This document shows positions 34,012 to 42,026 of a DNA stretch of 64,000 nucleotides, piece by piece (position 1 is the first letter of the stretch; every line of letters starts with the position of its first letter). The position numbers and the translations under genes were made by a program. Source of the DNA: Agromyces soli (GTDB taxonomy: Bacteria; Actinomycetota; Actinomycetes; Actinomycetales; Microbacteriaceae); the NCBI RefSeq assembly GCF_022811605.1, contig NZ_CP094533.1, positions 558,001 through 622,000 on the forward strand, in the 5' to 3' direction. The notes beneath the pieces were generated by a model. The model was not told the origin of the DNA, did not search any database, and worked only from the letters and a program-made list of their open reading frames with translations.

Positions 34012-34174
34012 CGCTCACCCGCCCAATGGGGCCACCGCCACAACCGGCCAGGCCTCGATTCTCATCGTGAGCATTCATGCGGATCCTTCCGGTCGGCGGG
34101 TGCAGGATGCTCCCGGCGCCACCGACTGGTCACGCTAACCGCCCCCACCCGCCACAACCGGCGGGATCCCGCAG

Positions 34175-34234
34175 GTTAAGTGGCGGCGACGTTCCCTTCC
34201 GTAGCCGCGGATACAAGACCGAAGAGCACTTAAC
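34175..34234. promoter_or_regulatory. Divergent control region with inverted repeat
   Basis: GTTAAGTG (34175-34182) and CACTTAAC (34227-34234) are perfect 8-bp inverted copies 44 bp apart, in otherwise GC-rich DNA between the synthase operon (left) and the SpaA-type surface-protein gene (right). They could be paired operators for a shared regulator. The rest of 34012-34357 shows no coding sequence. Confidence 0.45.
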
Positions 34235-34357
34235 TCCCCTTCCGGCCAGCGGAGATCGGGCTCTCTGCCCACTGAGAGCACCTCGCTGAGGGCGAGCCTG
34301 CGAGCCGGAACTGGTCTGTTGGAGGGACCGATCCGTACTCTGAGGAGCTGCCCAGCC

Positions 34358-36409
34358 ATGCCCCGATACTCTTCCTCCGGCCTTCCCCGCCCGCCCGCGG
34401 CGCGGGGACGCCCACGATGGGCCCTCTCCATCGCCGCACTCGTCGCCGCGCTGATCCCCGCGATCGGGGTGGCGTCCTCCGCCACCGCGGCACCACCAGC
34501 CGCGGACCTCGTCGAGGTCACCGGCTGCGAACTCGGCGACGGCGCCTCCCCGACCGTGTACGTGGACCCGAGCTGGCTGGCGTCTGTTCCCGAAGGCGCC
34601 GTGATCACGCTGCACGGCTCCGAACCGGACCAGCTCAACTTCTACGACGCCGCGACCTCGACGTGGACCGGTCGACCGATCGACGGCTCGCTGATCGGTG
34701 CACCGCAATGCACCGGAGTGAAGTCCGGCGAGACGATCACCTCCCCGGAGTGGTCGTACTGCCTGAATCACAACCTCAAGGTCTGCAGCACGTCGGTGTA
34801 CCAGCGGGTCTCGAGCGTTCCCGTGAACTCGCAGACGGGCGCAGTGACTCCGGCATTCACGAACGACACCACCCCCCTGAGTGCGGAGCGCTACGCCCAG
34901 ATCAACTGGCTCGCAACCCACGCCGGCACCGGCGGTTCCGCGGATCGGCAGTCGCTGGCCTGGGCGATCTGGTGCGTCGCGAATCAGATCCCGGACGGCG
35001 CGACCCCCGGATTCGAACCGTACAACGGAGCGTACGTGCCAACGACCGGGGGCGCGAAGACCACTTGGGACCACTGCCCCATCGACCTCTCCCGCACCAA
35101 GACGCCGACGAACGTGTACACGGAGGACGGCGGCGACCGCGTCCTCTCGCCGGCCTGGAAGCGACTCGCAGCGGACGGCGACGCAGCAAGCCCCATGAAC
35201 AACAACTGGGCCGCCGTGTCCGTCGACACCGCGATGCAGCAGCCGGCCATCGAGATCACCGGCCCGAGCGCCCCCGTCGCCATCGGCCAGCCGATCCCAT
35301 TCACGATCACGATCTCGACCGATCAGGTCAACCTCGACGTTCCCGCCGGCCAGACCGCCGCGCTCTGCGCGGACGACACGAGCGGCGCCATCATCGACGG
35401 GCGCTTCCTCTCCTTCCCGAACCCCGCGACGATGAACACCGCGAGCGTCTGCCTCGAAGGTCAGACTGCCGACACCACCGCCACCCTGGGGATCAGCATC
35501 GCCTACCTCCCGAGCGGCGACGCAGCCCTCTCCTCGGGCGACCCCGCCTGCCAAGGTCTGATCCAGGTCGGCGACAAGCGCTCCAGCGCCACTGCGAGGA
35601 TCGCACCGAGCACGACGGGCTCGCTCCGCGTCCACAAACAGGATGCCGCCGATGCCACCAAGTCCCTGGCCGGCGCCGTGTTCGAACTCCACGACACTGC
35701 TGGAGCCACGGTCGCTACCTTGACCACAGACGCATCAGGCAACGCGACCGCGACGGACCTCGCCCCGGGCTCCTACCGGCTGATCGAGATCACCGCTCCG
35801 AGCGGCTACGTCCTCGACGGGACACCCCGCACGGTCGAGATCCCGGGCGACGTCGAGGTTGCGATCGAGGTCGCGAACACCGCAGCGGCCGAACTCGGCG
35901 GCTTTGCGATCACGAAGCACGTCACCGGCGACGGAGCACCGCTGATTCCGGCGAGCATCGAGTACCGCGTCGGCTACGCCTACGAGGTCGACGGCACCCC
36001 CACCGTCGGCACGCTCAGCCTGCAGAACGGCACGACCAAGCGCATCGACGGCATCCCCGCGGGCACGGTCGTCACGCTGACGGAAGAGGTACCCAGCCCG
36101 ATCGACGGGGTCGTGTACCTCGGCGCACGATTCAGCGGGGCCGGCGTCATCCGCTCGGACGCTGGGGCCGATCTCACCATCGAGGGCAACACGATGGTCG
36201 AGGTCGCGCTCGAGAACCCGACCAGCACCACTCCCCCGCCGCCAACGCCTCCGGCCAACCATCACGCCGAGACGCCCAACAACGACCTCGCAGAAACCGG
36301 TACGCGCGTCGCAGCGTTCGTCCTCCCAGCAGTTCTGCTCCTGATGGTCGGCGGCACCGCGATGCTCAACGCGCGCCACCGACGCAGGGAACAGTCCGCG
36401 CGGAAGTAG
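34358..36409 (+). CDS. LAXTG-anchored surface protein with thioester-like and SpaA-type domains
   Basis: A 683-residue secreted protein. It has a signal peptide ending ASSATAAP, then an N-terminal domain resembling the thioester adhesin fold (SYCLNHN...; SLAWAIWCVANQIPDG), though the glutamine that would form the thioester before AIW is alanine. Two later beta modules follow: a SpaA prealbumin-like domain (SLRVHKQDAADATKSLAGAVFEL, GSYRLIEITAPSGY) and a DUF5979-like domain (FAITKHVTGDGAPLIPA, VVTLTEEVP). After a Pro/Thr linker comes the sorting signal LAETG, helix and RHRRREQSARK. The ATG at 34358 (GGAG 10 nt upstream) is preferred over TTG 34319. Likely wall-anchored adhesin or pilus-like protein. 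Confidence 0.85.
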   Translation: MPRYSSSGLPRPPAARGRPRWALSIAALVAALIPAIGVASSATAAPPAADLVEVTGCELGDGASPTVYVDPSWLASVPEGAVITLHGSEPDQLNFYDAATSTWTGRPIDGSLIGAPQCTGVKSGETITSPEWSYCLNHNLKVCSTSVYQRVSSVPVNSQTGAVTPAFTNDTTPLSAERYAQINWLATHAGTGGSADRQSLAWAIWCVANQIPDGATPGFEPYNGAYVPTTGGAKTTWDHCPIDLSRTKTPTNVYTEDGGDRVLSPAWKRLAADGDAASPMNNNWAAVSVDTAMQQPAIEITGPSAPVAIGQPIPFTITISTDQVNLDVPAGQTAALCADDTSGAIIDGRFLSFPNPATMNTASVCLEGQTADTTATLGISIAYLPSGDAALSSGDPACQGLIQVGDKRSSATARIAPSTTGSLRVHKQDAADATKSLAGAVFELHDTAGATVATLTTDASGNATATDLAPGSYRLIEITAPSGYVLDGTPRTVEIPGDVEVAIEVANTAAAELGGFAITKHVTGDGAPLIPASIEYRVGYAYEVDGTPTVGTLSLQNGTTKRIDGIPAGTVVTLTEEVPSPIDGVVYLGARFSGAGVIRSDAGADLTIEGNTMVEVALENPTSTTPPPPTPPANHHAETPNNDLAETGTRVAAFVLPAVLLLMVGGTAMLNARHRRREQSARK

Positions 36410-36411
36410 CT

Positions 36412-36455
36412 CGGATGCGCGGCGAGGCGTCGACCGGCGCCTCGCCGCGCATCCG
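36412..36455. terminator. Strong hairpin terminator between convergent genes
   Basis: A perfect 18-bp stem (left arm 36412-36429, starting CGGATGCGCGG; right arm 36438-36455) around an 8-nt loop. It lies 2 bp after the surface-protein stop and before the convergent alkylsulfatase gene. Confidence 0.85.
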
Positions 36456-36514
36456 ATGGGGATGAGCCAGGGCTCACCGCACCAGGCAGGACACGGGGCC
36501 GGCCGCACGCGCGC

Positions 36515-38386
36515 CTAGGGCAGCACGATCTCGAACGCCGAGTCGCCCTTCGACAGGACGCCGAGGAGCTGGCCGAGGACCGCGGTGTCGCCGACGGCGT
36601 CGATGCCGGGCGAGTCGAGGTCGCCGCCCGCCAGGGCGATCAGGCGCGGCTTCGTGAGCGCGAGCCGCAGCGCACCGTCGTCGGCCGGCGGACGCTCGAC
36701 GTAGACGAACACGCCGTTGCGCAGCGTCAGGCGGAAGCTCCGCTCCAGGTCGGTGAGGACGAGGTCGAAGGCGAGGTCGAGATCCCAGGCCTTCGGTCCG
36801 TCGACGGTGATCGCCACCGCGTCGAAGAGCTGCTCGGGCGTCAGCTGCGCCAGGATCGCGGGCGCGTTCGTCGTCGTCGGCGTGCCGAAATTGCCCTCGC
36901 GCAGCTCCGTCGCGCCGGAGAGGAAGAAGTTGCGCCAGGGGCCGTTCTCGGCGCCGTAGCCGAGCTGCTCGAGCGTGTCGGCGTAGAGCGCCTTCGCCCG
37001 CTCATCGCCCGGCTCCGCGAACACGGCGTGGTCGCAGAGCGTCGCCGCCCAGCGGAAGTCGCCCTCGTCGAACGCCGTCCGTGCGAGCTCGAGCACCCGG
37101 TCGATGCCGCCGATCGCGGCGACGTAGCGCTCGGCCTGCGCCTTCGGCGGGTGCGGCCAGAGCCTGGCGGGGTTGCCGTCGAACCAGCCCATGTAGCGCT
37201 GGTAGACGGCCTTCACGTTGTGGCTGACCGAACCGTAGTACCCGCGCGTGTGCCAGGCGTTCTCGAGCGCCGGGGGCAGCTGGATGGCCTCGGCGATCTC
37301 CGCGCCCTGCATGCCCTGGTTCAGCATCCGCAGGGTCTGGTCGTGCAGGTAGCCGTAGAGGTCGCGCTGCAGGCCGAGGAACTCGACGATGCGGTCGCTG
37401 CCCCACGTCGGCCAGTGGTGCGAGGCGAAGACGACGTCCGAGCGGGACCCGTACCGCTCGATCGCCTCGGTGAGGTAGCGCGACCAGATGTGCGGGTCGC
37501 GCACGAGCGCCCCGCGCAGCGTCAGCAGGTTGTGCAGCGTGTGCGTCGCGTTCTCCGCCATGCACAGCGCCCGGTACTGCGGGAGGTAGAAGTGCATCTC
37601 GCTCGGCGCCTCGGTGCCGGGCGCCATCTGGAACTCGATCTCCACCCCGTCGATCGTGTGCCGCTCGCCGGTCGTCGTGATGTCGAGCGTCGGCGCGATG
37701 ATCGTCGCGTCGCCCGTCGAGGTGGTCTGACCGAGCCCCGCACCGACGGCGCCGCGCGGGCCCCTGGGCAGCGCCGCGCCGTACATGTACCCCGCGCGGC
37801 GGGCCATCGCCGGGCCGGCGTAGACGTTCTCGGCGACGGCGTGGCCGACGAGACCCTCCGGGGCGACGATCTGCACCTCGCCGGCGTCGACCTGGGCCTG
37901 GTCGACGATGCCCTGCACGCCGCCGAAGTGGTCGATGTGCGAGTGGGTGAAGATGACCGCGGTGATGGGCCGGTCGCCGCGGTGCGCCCGGTAGAGGGCC
38001 ATGGCGGCGGCGGCGGTCTCGGTGGAGATGAGCGGGTCGACGACGATGACGCCGGTGTCGCCCTCGACGAAGGACATCACCGAGAGGTCGAGGCCGCGGG
38101 CCTGGTAGAGGCCGGGGACGACCTCGAAGAGCCCGTGCCTCGCCACGAGCCGGCTCTGCCGCCACAGACTCGGGTTCACCGTGTCGGGGGCGTCTCCCTC
38201 GAGGAAGTCGTAGCTCGAGGCGTCCCAGACCACCGCGCCGGCCGCGTTGCGGATGACCGGGTCGTCGAGCGTGCCGAGGAAGCCGCGTTCCACCGCGTCG
38301 AAGTCTGCGGTGTCCGCGAACGGCAGTCGCGCGGCGAGCTCCCGCTGCTGGGCGACGATGGCCTCGCTCGGATCCTTCTGCGCCAT
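36515..38386 (-). CDS. Metallo-beta-lactamase-fold alkylsulfatase (SdsA1/YjcS type)
   Basis: A 623-residue type III sulfatase that cleaves primary alkyl sulfates to alcohol and sulfate. Signatures are PDTVNPSLWRQSRL near residue 65, the zinc motif FTHSHIDHFGG, AENATHTLHNLLTLRGALVRD with further zinc and sulfate ligands, and VFASHHWPTWG. The dimerisation domain and a C-terminal SCP2-like lipid-binding domain (about residues 500-623) complete the family architecture. No signal peptide is seen; P. aeruginosa SdsA1 is secreted, so this copy may act inside the cell. GGAGGGGG lies just before the ATG. Divergent from the cyclase-fold gene. Confidence 0.9.
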   Translation of the reverse strand: MAQKDPSEAIVAQQRELAARLPFADTADFDAVERGFLGTLDDPVIRNAAGAVVWDASSYDFLEGDAPDTVNPSLWRQSRLVARHGLFEVVPGLYQARGLDLSVMSFVEGDTGVIVVDPLISTETAAAAMALYRAHRGDRPITAVIFTHSHIDHFGGVQGIVDQAQVDAGEVQIVAPEGLVGHAVAENVYAGPAMARRAGYMYGAALPRGPRGAVGAGLGQTTSTGDATIIAPTLDITTTGERHTIDGVEIEFQMAPGTEAPSEMHFYLPQYRALCMAENATHTLHNLLTLRGALVRDPHIWSRYLTEAIERYGSRSDVVFASHHWPTWGSDRIVEFLGLQRDLYGYLHDQTLRMLNQGMQGAEIAEAIQLPPALENAWHTRGYYGSVSHNVKAVYQRYMGWFDGNPARLWPHPPKAQAERYVAAIGGIDRVLELARTAFDEGDFRWAATLCDHAVFAEPGDERAKALYADTLEQLGYGAENGPWRNFFLSGATELREGNFGTPTTTNAPAILAQLTPEQLFDAVAITVDGPKAWDLDLAFDLVLTDLERSFRLTLRNGVFVYVERPPADDGALRLALTKPRLIALAGGDLDSPGIDAVGDTAVLGQLLGVLSKGDSAFEIVLP

Positions 38387-38513
38387 GATTCCCCCTCCGG
38401 GGGCGCCGGGCGGCGATCCCCCCGCCTCCGACCCTGTCGGAGTCGGGGGTGCGGGGCAAGAGGGAATCGGATGACGGGTGCGGACGTCGGCGGTCGGTGG
38501 CATCATCGCCCGC

Positions 38514-39464
38514 ATGGACGAGGACGTCATCGACTGGCTGTTGCACGCCGACCCGGCGATCCGCTGGCAGGTGCAGCGCGATCTGCTCGACTCGCCGCCC
38601 GATCTCGTCGCCGCCGAGCGGGCGCTGGCGACACGCGAGGGCATTGCCGCGCGCATCCTCGAGCTGCAGGACGACCGCGGCTATTGGGGCGGCTTCACGT
38701 ACGGGCCGCAGCGCGAACGCGACAGCGTGATGTGGACGCTGCACCTGCTGCTCCGCTTCGGCGTCGATCCCGAGGCGCCCGAGGTGCGGGCCGCGATCGA
38801 GCGCGTGCGCGAGGGGGTGCGTTGGCCCCAGGAGGACGGCGGTCGCCCCTTCTTCGCCGGCGAGGTCGAGGAGTGCGTCAACGGCGGCGTGCTCGCGTAC
38901 GCCGCGTACTTCGGAGTGCTCGACGAGGCATCCGATCGCCTGGTCGACCGCCTGCTCGGCCAGCGCCTGAGCGACGGCGGCTGGAATTGCGACCCCGTCG
39001 AGGAGTCCGTGCGCTCCTCCTTCGACAGCACGCTCTGCGCGCTCGAGGGGCTGCGCGCGTACCAGCGGGCGACACGGACGACGGATGCCTCGATCACCGA
39101 CGCCGTGCGCACGGGCGAGGAGTACCTGCTCGAGCGCAACCTCTTCCGCCGCCGGAGCACCGGCGAGCTCGCGAACCCGCAGTACGCGACGTTCGCGTTC
39201 CCCATGTACTGGTTCTACGACGTGCTGCGCGCGCTCGAGCACTTCCGGCTGAACGGCGGGGCGCCCGACGAGCGGCTCGCCCCGGCGCTCGAGCTGCTGC
39301 TCGCCCAGCGCCTGCCCGACGGCCGCTGGCCGGCGGGACCGCAGCGGCCGACCTTGCGCGGCTACGTCGTCGAGGCGCCGGAGGGGCAGCCGAGCCGGTG
39401 GAACACGCTGCGCGCGCTCCGGGTGCTGCGCTGGGCGGAGCCGGCCGCGCTCACGCGCCGCTGA
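38514..39464 (+). CDS. Squalene-cyclase/prenyltransferase-fold (alpha6-alpha6) protein
   Basis: A 316-residue soluble protein built of alpha-alpha repeats like those of terpene cyclases and protein prenyltransferases: RWQVQRDLLDSPPD, QDDRGYWGGFTYGP, QRLSDGGWNCDP and QRLPDGRWPAGP (QW-type repeats). It lacks the DxDD acid of squalene-hopene cyclases, so cyclase activity is not expected. This small soluble type is frequently annotated only as hypothetical or nitrogen-fixation-like. I chose the ATG at 38514 because homology-like sequence begins there; no good ribosome-binding site is visible. It ends 8 bp before a GGCATCC heptamer and a palindromic repeat. Confidence 0.65.
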   Translation: MDEDVIDWLLHADPAIRWQVQRDLLDSPPDLVAAERALATREGIAARILELQDDRGYWGGFTYGPQRERDSVMWTLHLLLRFGVDPEAPEVRAAIERVREGVRWPQEDGGRPFFAGEVEECVNGGVLAYAAYFGVLDEASDRLVDRLLGQRLSDGGWNCDPVEESVRSSFDSTLCALEGLRAYQRATRTTDASITDAVRTGEEYLLERNLFRRRSTGELANPQYATFAFPMYWFYDVLRALEHFRLNGGAPDERLAPALELLLAQRLPDGRWPAGPQRPTLRGYVVEAPEGQPSRWNTLRALRVLRWAEPAALTRR

Positions 39465-39515
39465 GGCATCCGCCGCCGGCCCACCGCCCGCGCAGGCCGA
39501 CCGCGCACCCGCCGA

Positions 39516-39568
39516 CCCAACGCCGAGTTGCCCGACTTTCATGAAAGTCGGGCAACACCGCGTTGGGG
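39516..39568. repeat. Palindromic repeat, family 1 copy 2
   Basis: The core arm GTTGCCCGACTTT (39527-39539) pairs with 39544-39556 around CATG; an outer CCCAACGC (39516-39523) pairs with 39560-39567. Located between convergent genes, it could also terminate transcription. Confidence 0.8.
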
Positions 39569-39572
39569 CGGC

Positions 39573-40337
39573 TCAGCTGAGCTTCTTCCGGTAGATCGCG
39601 ATCGCGAAGCCGTAGGCGACGGCGAGGATGCCGACGAGCCAGGCCAGGGCGATCCAGATCTCGCCGCCCACGGGCTGCCCCGCGAACAGCGCGCGGATCG
39701 TGTTCACGATCGAGGTGACCGGCTGGTTCTCGGCGAACCAGGCCACCGGCGCCGGCATCGAGTCGGTCGGCACGAAGGCCGAGCTGATGAACGGCAGGAA
39801 GATCAGCGGGTAGCTGAACGCGCTCGCCCCGTCGACCGACTTCGCCGAGAGTCCCGCGACCACGGCGAGCCAGGTCAGCGCGAGGATGAACAGCACCAGG
39901 ATGCCGGCGACGCCGAGCCACGCCCCGACCGACGCCCCCGTGCGGAACCCCATGATCAGGGCGACGCCGACGACGATCGCGACGGACACGAGGTTCGCAA
40001 CGACCGAGGTGAGCACGTGCGCCCAGAGCACGCTCGAGCGGGCGATCGGCATCGACTGGAAGCGGTCGAAGATGCCGCCCTGCAGATCGAGGAACAGCCG
40101 GTACGAGGTGTACGCGACGCCCGAAGCGATCGTGATGAGCAGGATGCCCGGCAACAGGTAGTTGATGTACGACTCGTCGGAGCCCGTGTTGATCGCCCCG
40201 CCGAGCACGTACACGAACAGCAGCATGAGCGCGATCGGGGTGACCGCGGTCGTGATGATCGTGTCGGGGCTTCGGAGGATGTGGCGCAGCGAGCGCCCGG
40301 TGAGCACGCCGGTGTCGGCGATGGCGTGGGTGGTCAT
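39573..40337 (-). CDS. ABC-2 type exporter permease (DrrB-like)
   Basis: A 254-residue ABC-2 membrane subunit with six hydrophobic helices. RSLRHILRSPDTIITTAVTP at the N-terminus and LQGGIFDRFQSMPIARSSVL in the first cytoplasmic loop are typical of DrrB-family drug-export permeases. It pairs with the overlapping ATPase gene upstream (4-bp overlap). The whole unit is probably controlled by the PadR regulator at its head. Confidence 0.9.
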   Translation of the reverse strand: MTTHAIADTGVLTGRSLRHILRSPDTIITTAVTPIALMLLFVYVLGGAINTGSDESYINYLLPGILLITIASGVAYTSYRLFLDLQGGIFDRFQSMPIARSSVLWAHVLTSVVANLVSVAIVVGVALIMGFRTGASVGAWLGVAGILVLFILALTWLAVVAGLSAKSVDGASAFSYPLIFLPFISSAFVPTDSMPAPVAWFAENQPVTSIVNTIRALFAGQPVGGEIWIALAWLVGILAVAYGFAIAIYRKKLS

Positions 40338-41152
40338 CGTGCTTCCTTTCCGGTCGAGGCATCCGCCGCCGCGTCGGCGTTCTCCGCCGCGTCGGCTTCG
40401 CCCGTGTCGCCGACGAGCGCCAGGAAGACGTCCTCGAGGGAGGGCTGCTTCTCGACGTACTCGATCTCGGCCGGCGGGAGGAGCTGCTTGAGCTCGGCCA
40501 GGGTGCCGTTCTGGATGATGGTGCCGCGGTGCAGGATCGCGATGCGATCGGCGAGCTGCTCGGCCTCGTCGAGGTACTGCGTGGTGAGCAGCACGGTGGT
40601 GCCGCCCTCGGCGAGCTGCTTCACGGTGCGCCAGACGTCGATGCGGGCCTGCGGGTCGAGCCCGGTCGTGGGCTCGTCGAGGAAGATGATCTTCGGCTCG
40701 CCGATGAGGCTCATCGCGATGTCGAGCCGGCGGCGCATGCCGCCGGAGTACGTCGCCGCGCGGCGGTCGCCCGCCTCGGTCAGGGAGAACCGCGCGAGCA
40801 GCTCCTCGGCGACGGCGGCGGGATGCTTCACGTGCCGCAGCTTCGCCACGAGCACGAGGTTCTCCCGCCCGCTCAGCACCTCGTCGACCGCGGCGAACTG
40901 CCCGGTGAGGCTGATCGACTCGCGCACCTCGCCCGGCGCGCTGCCCACGTCGTGGCCCTGCACGGTCGCGGCGCCCGCATCGGCCTTCAACAGCGTCGAG
41001 AGGATGCGCACGAGCGTCGTCTTGCCGGCCCCGTTCGAGCCGAGCAGGGCGAAGATGCTGCCCCGCTCGACGTCGAAGTCGACCCCGCGCAGCACGTGCA
41101 CGTCCTTGAAGGACTTCTCGATGCCGCGCACCCGGATGGCGGGGTCACTCAT
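40334..41152 (-). CDS. ABC exporter ATPase (DrrA/daunorubicin-resistance type)
   Basis: A 272-residue ATPase: Walker A in LGSNGAGKTT, signature YSGGMRRRLDIAMSL, Walker B IIFLDEPTTGLD and an H-loop region replaced by the usual LLTTQYLDEAEQLA with glutamine before YLDEA. The C-terminal extension (PSLEDVFLALVGDTGE) is typical of DrrA proteins. It energises export by the adjacent permease. It overlaps both neighbours by 4 bp, showing tight translational coupling in the PadR-DUF1048-ATPase-permease operon. Confidence 0.92.
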   Translation of the reverse strand: MSDPAIRVRGIEKSFKDVHVLRGVDFDVERGSIFALLGSNGAGKTTLVRILSTLLKADAGAATVQGHDVGSAPGEVRESISLTGQFAAVDEVLSGRENLVLVAKLRHVKHPAAVAEELLARFSLTEAGDRRAATYSGGMRRRLDIAMSLIGEPKIIFLDEPTTGLDPQARIDVWRTVKQLAEGGTTVLLTTQYLDEAEQLADRIAILHRGTIIQNGTLAELKQLLPPAEIEYVEKQPSLEDVFLALVGDTGEADAAENADAAADASTGKEAR

Positions 41153-41517
41153 TTCCGATCACCTCGCTTCGCCTGCTCGATGTCCTTGACGAGGCGCGCG
41201 CGCTCCTTGTCGATCCACTGCGCGCCGCCGTACGCCTGGGCGAACGCCTCGGCGAACTCGACGGGGTCGTCGCCCACGATGTCGGCGACGGGGGTGCCGT
41301 CGACGGCCGCACGCTCCCAGAGGTCGGCGAGGTCGACGAACATCTGCACGAGCGTGTCGCCGTCGGTGATGCCGCCGTAGTACATGAAGTACCGGTGGCA
41401 GGCGTTCGCGGCGGTGCGGTACGGCTCGGGCAGCGCCTCGAGGCGCGCCTTCGTCTGGCGGTACTGCTTCTTCTGCTCGAGCGAGCCGGTCAGGGCTTCG
41501 ATCCACTTGGCAGCCAT
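41149..41517 (-). CDS. DUF1048 family protein
   Basis: A 122-residue cytoplasmic protein of the DUF1048 family: RTAANACHRYFMYYGGITDGDTLVQMF is the family core, followed by VADIVGDDPVEFAEAFAQAYGG. Members are almost always found between a PadR regulator and an ABC exporter, as here, and are thought to be accessory or regulatory factors; the biochemical role is unknown. GGAGAGAAG precedes the ATG at 41517, 3 bp after the PadR stop, and the end overlaps the ATPase gene. Confidence 0.85.
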   Translation of the reverse strand: MAAKWIEALTGSLEQKKQYRQTKARLEALPEPYRTAANACHRYFMYYGGITDGDTLVQMFVDLADLWERAAVDGTPVADIVGDDPVEFAEAFAQAYGGAQWIDKERARLVKDIEQAKRGDRK

Positions 41518-41519
41518 GG

Positions 41520-41849
41520 TCACTTCTCTCCTTCGTGGAGCTGTTCGATACGTTCTGCGAGGAAGCTCCACGTCCTCCAGAACTCTTCGAGTTCGTCGTG
41601 CCCCTTGGCGTTCAGGGTGAACACCTTGCGGGGCGGGCCCTTCTCGGAGGGCACCTTCTCGACGTCGACGAGGCCGCGCTGCTCGACTCGGACGAGCAGC
41701 GCGTAGATGGTGCCCTCGGCGATGTCGGTGAAGCCGCGCTCGCGGAGCCGCGCGGTGATGTCGTAGCCGTGCGCCGGCTGCACCGCGATGATCGCGAGGA
41801 CGATGCCCTCGAGCGTGCCCTTGAGCATCTCGGTCATCTGCTTGCCCAT
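41520..41849 (-). CDS. PadR-family transcriptional regulator
   Basis: A 109-residue winged-helix repressor of the short PadR-s2 type. GTLEGIVLAIIAVQPAHGYDI is the recognisable N-terminal helix pair, then GTIYALLVRVEQRGLVDVEKV (recognition helix and wing) and KVFTLNAKGHDELEEFW. It heads the ABC exporter operon and faces a long inverted repeat at 41894-41946 that is the probable operator. Such regulators usually sense the exported toxic compound. Confidence 0.92.
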   Translation of the reverse strand: MGKQMTEMLKGTLEGIVLAIIAVQPAHGYDITARLRERGFTDIAEGTIYALLVRVEQRGLVDVEKVPSEKGPPRKVFTLNAKGHDELEEFWRTWSFLAERIEQLHEGEK

Positions 41850-41893
41850 CGGGATGCTCCCTTCTCTTCGTTCAGTTCCGTGCTTGCTATTCA

Positions 41894-41946
41894 GTGTTGC
41901 TGAGTACCACTAGAAAGTAACACTGAGTACCGGTACTTAGCAACAC
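41894..41946. promoter_or_regulatory. Probable PadR operator and promoter
   Basis: GTGTTGCTGAGTACC (41894-41908) is repeated in inverted form at 41932-41946 with one mismatch. Between them lies a second palindrome, AGTACCGGTACT. The segment is AT-rich for this genome and lies 45 bp upstream of the PadR start. Confidence 0.7.
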
Positions 41947-41964
41947 CGAATACCTAATTTTTTT

Positions 41965-42000
41965 CGACTTGCCCGACTTTCATGAAAGTCGGGCAAGTCG
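41965..42000. repeat. Palindromic repeat, family 1 copy 3
   Basis: CGACTTGCCCGACTTT (41965-41980) pairs with 41985-42000 around CATG, giving 16 bp without mismatch. It lies between divergent genes, so it is not a simple terminator. Confidence 0.8.
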
Positions 42001-42026
42001 GGGACGGGGCGGGGCAGGATGAAGGC

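Noticed and set aside
41965-42000. Rho-independent terminator next to a T-run
   Set aside because: The T-run precedes the hairpin on the plus strand and reads as A after it on the minus strand; the element also lies between divergent promoters.
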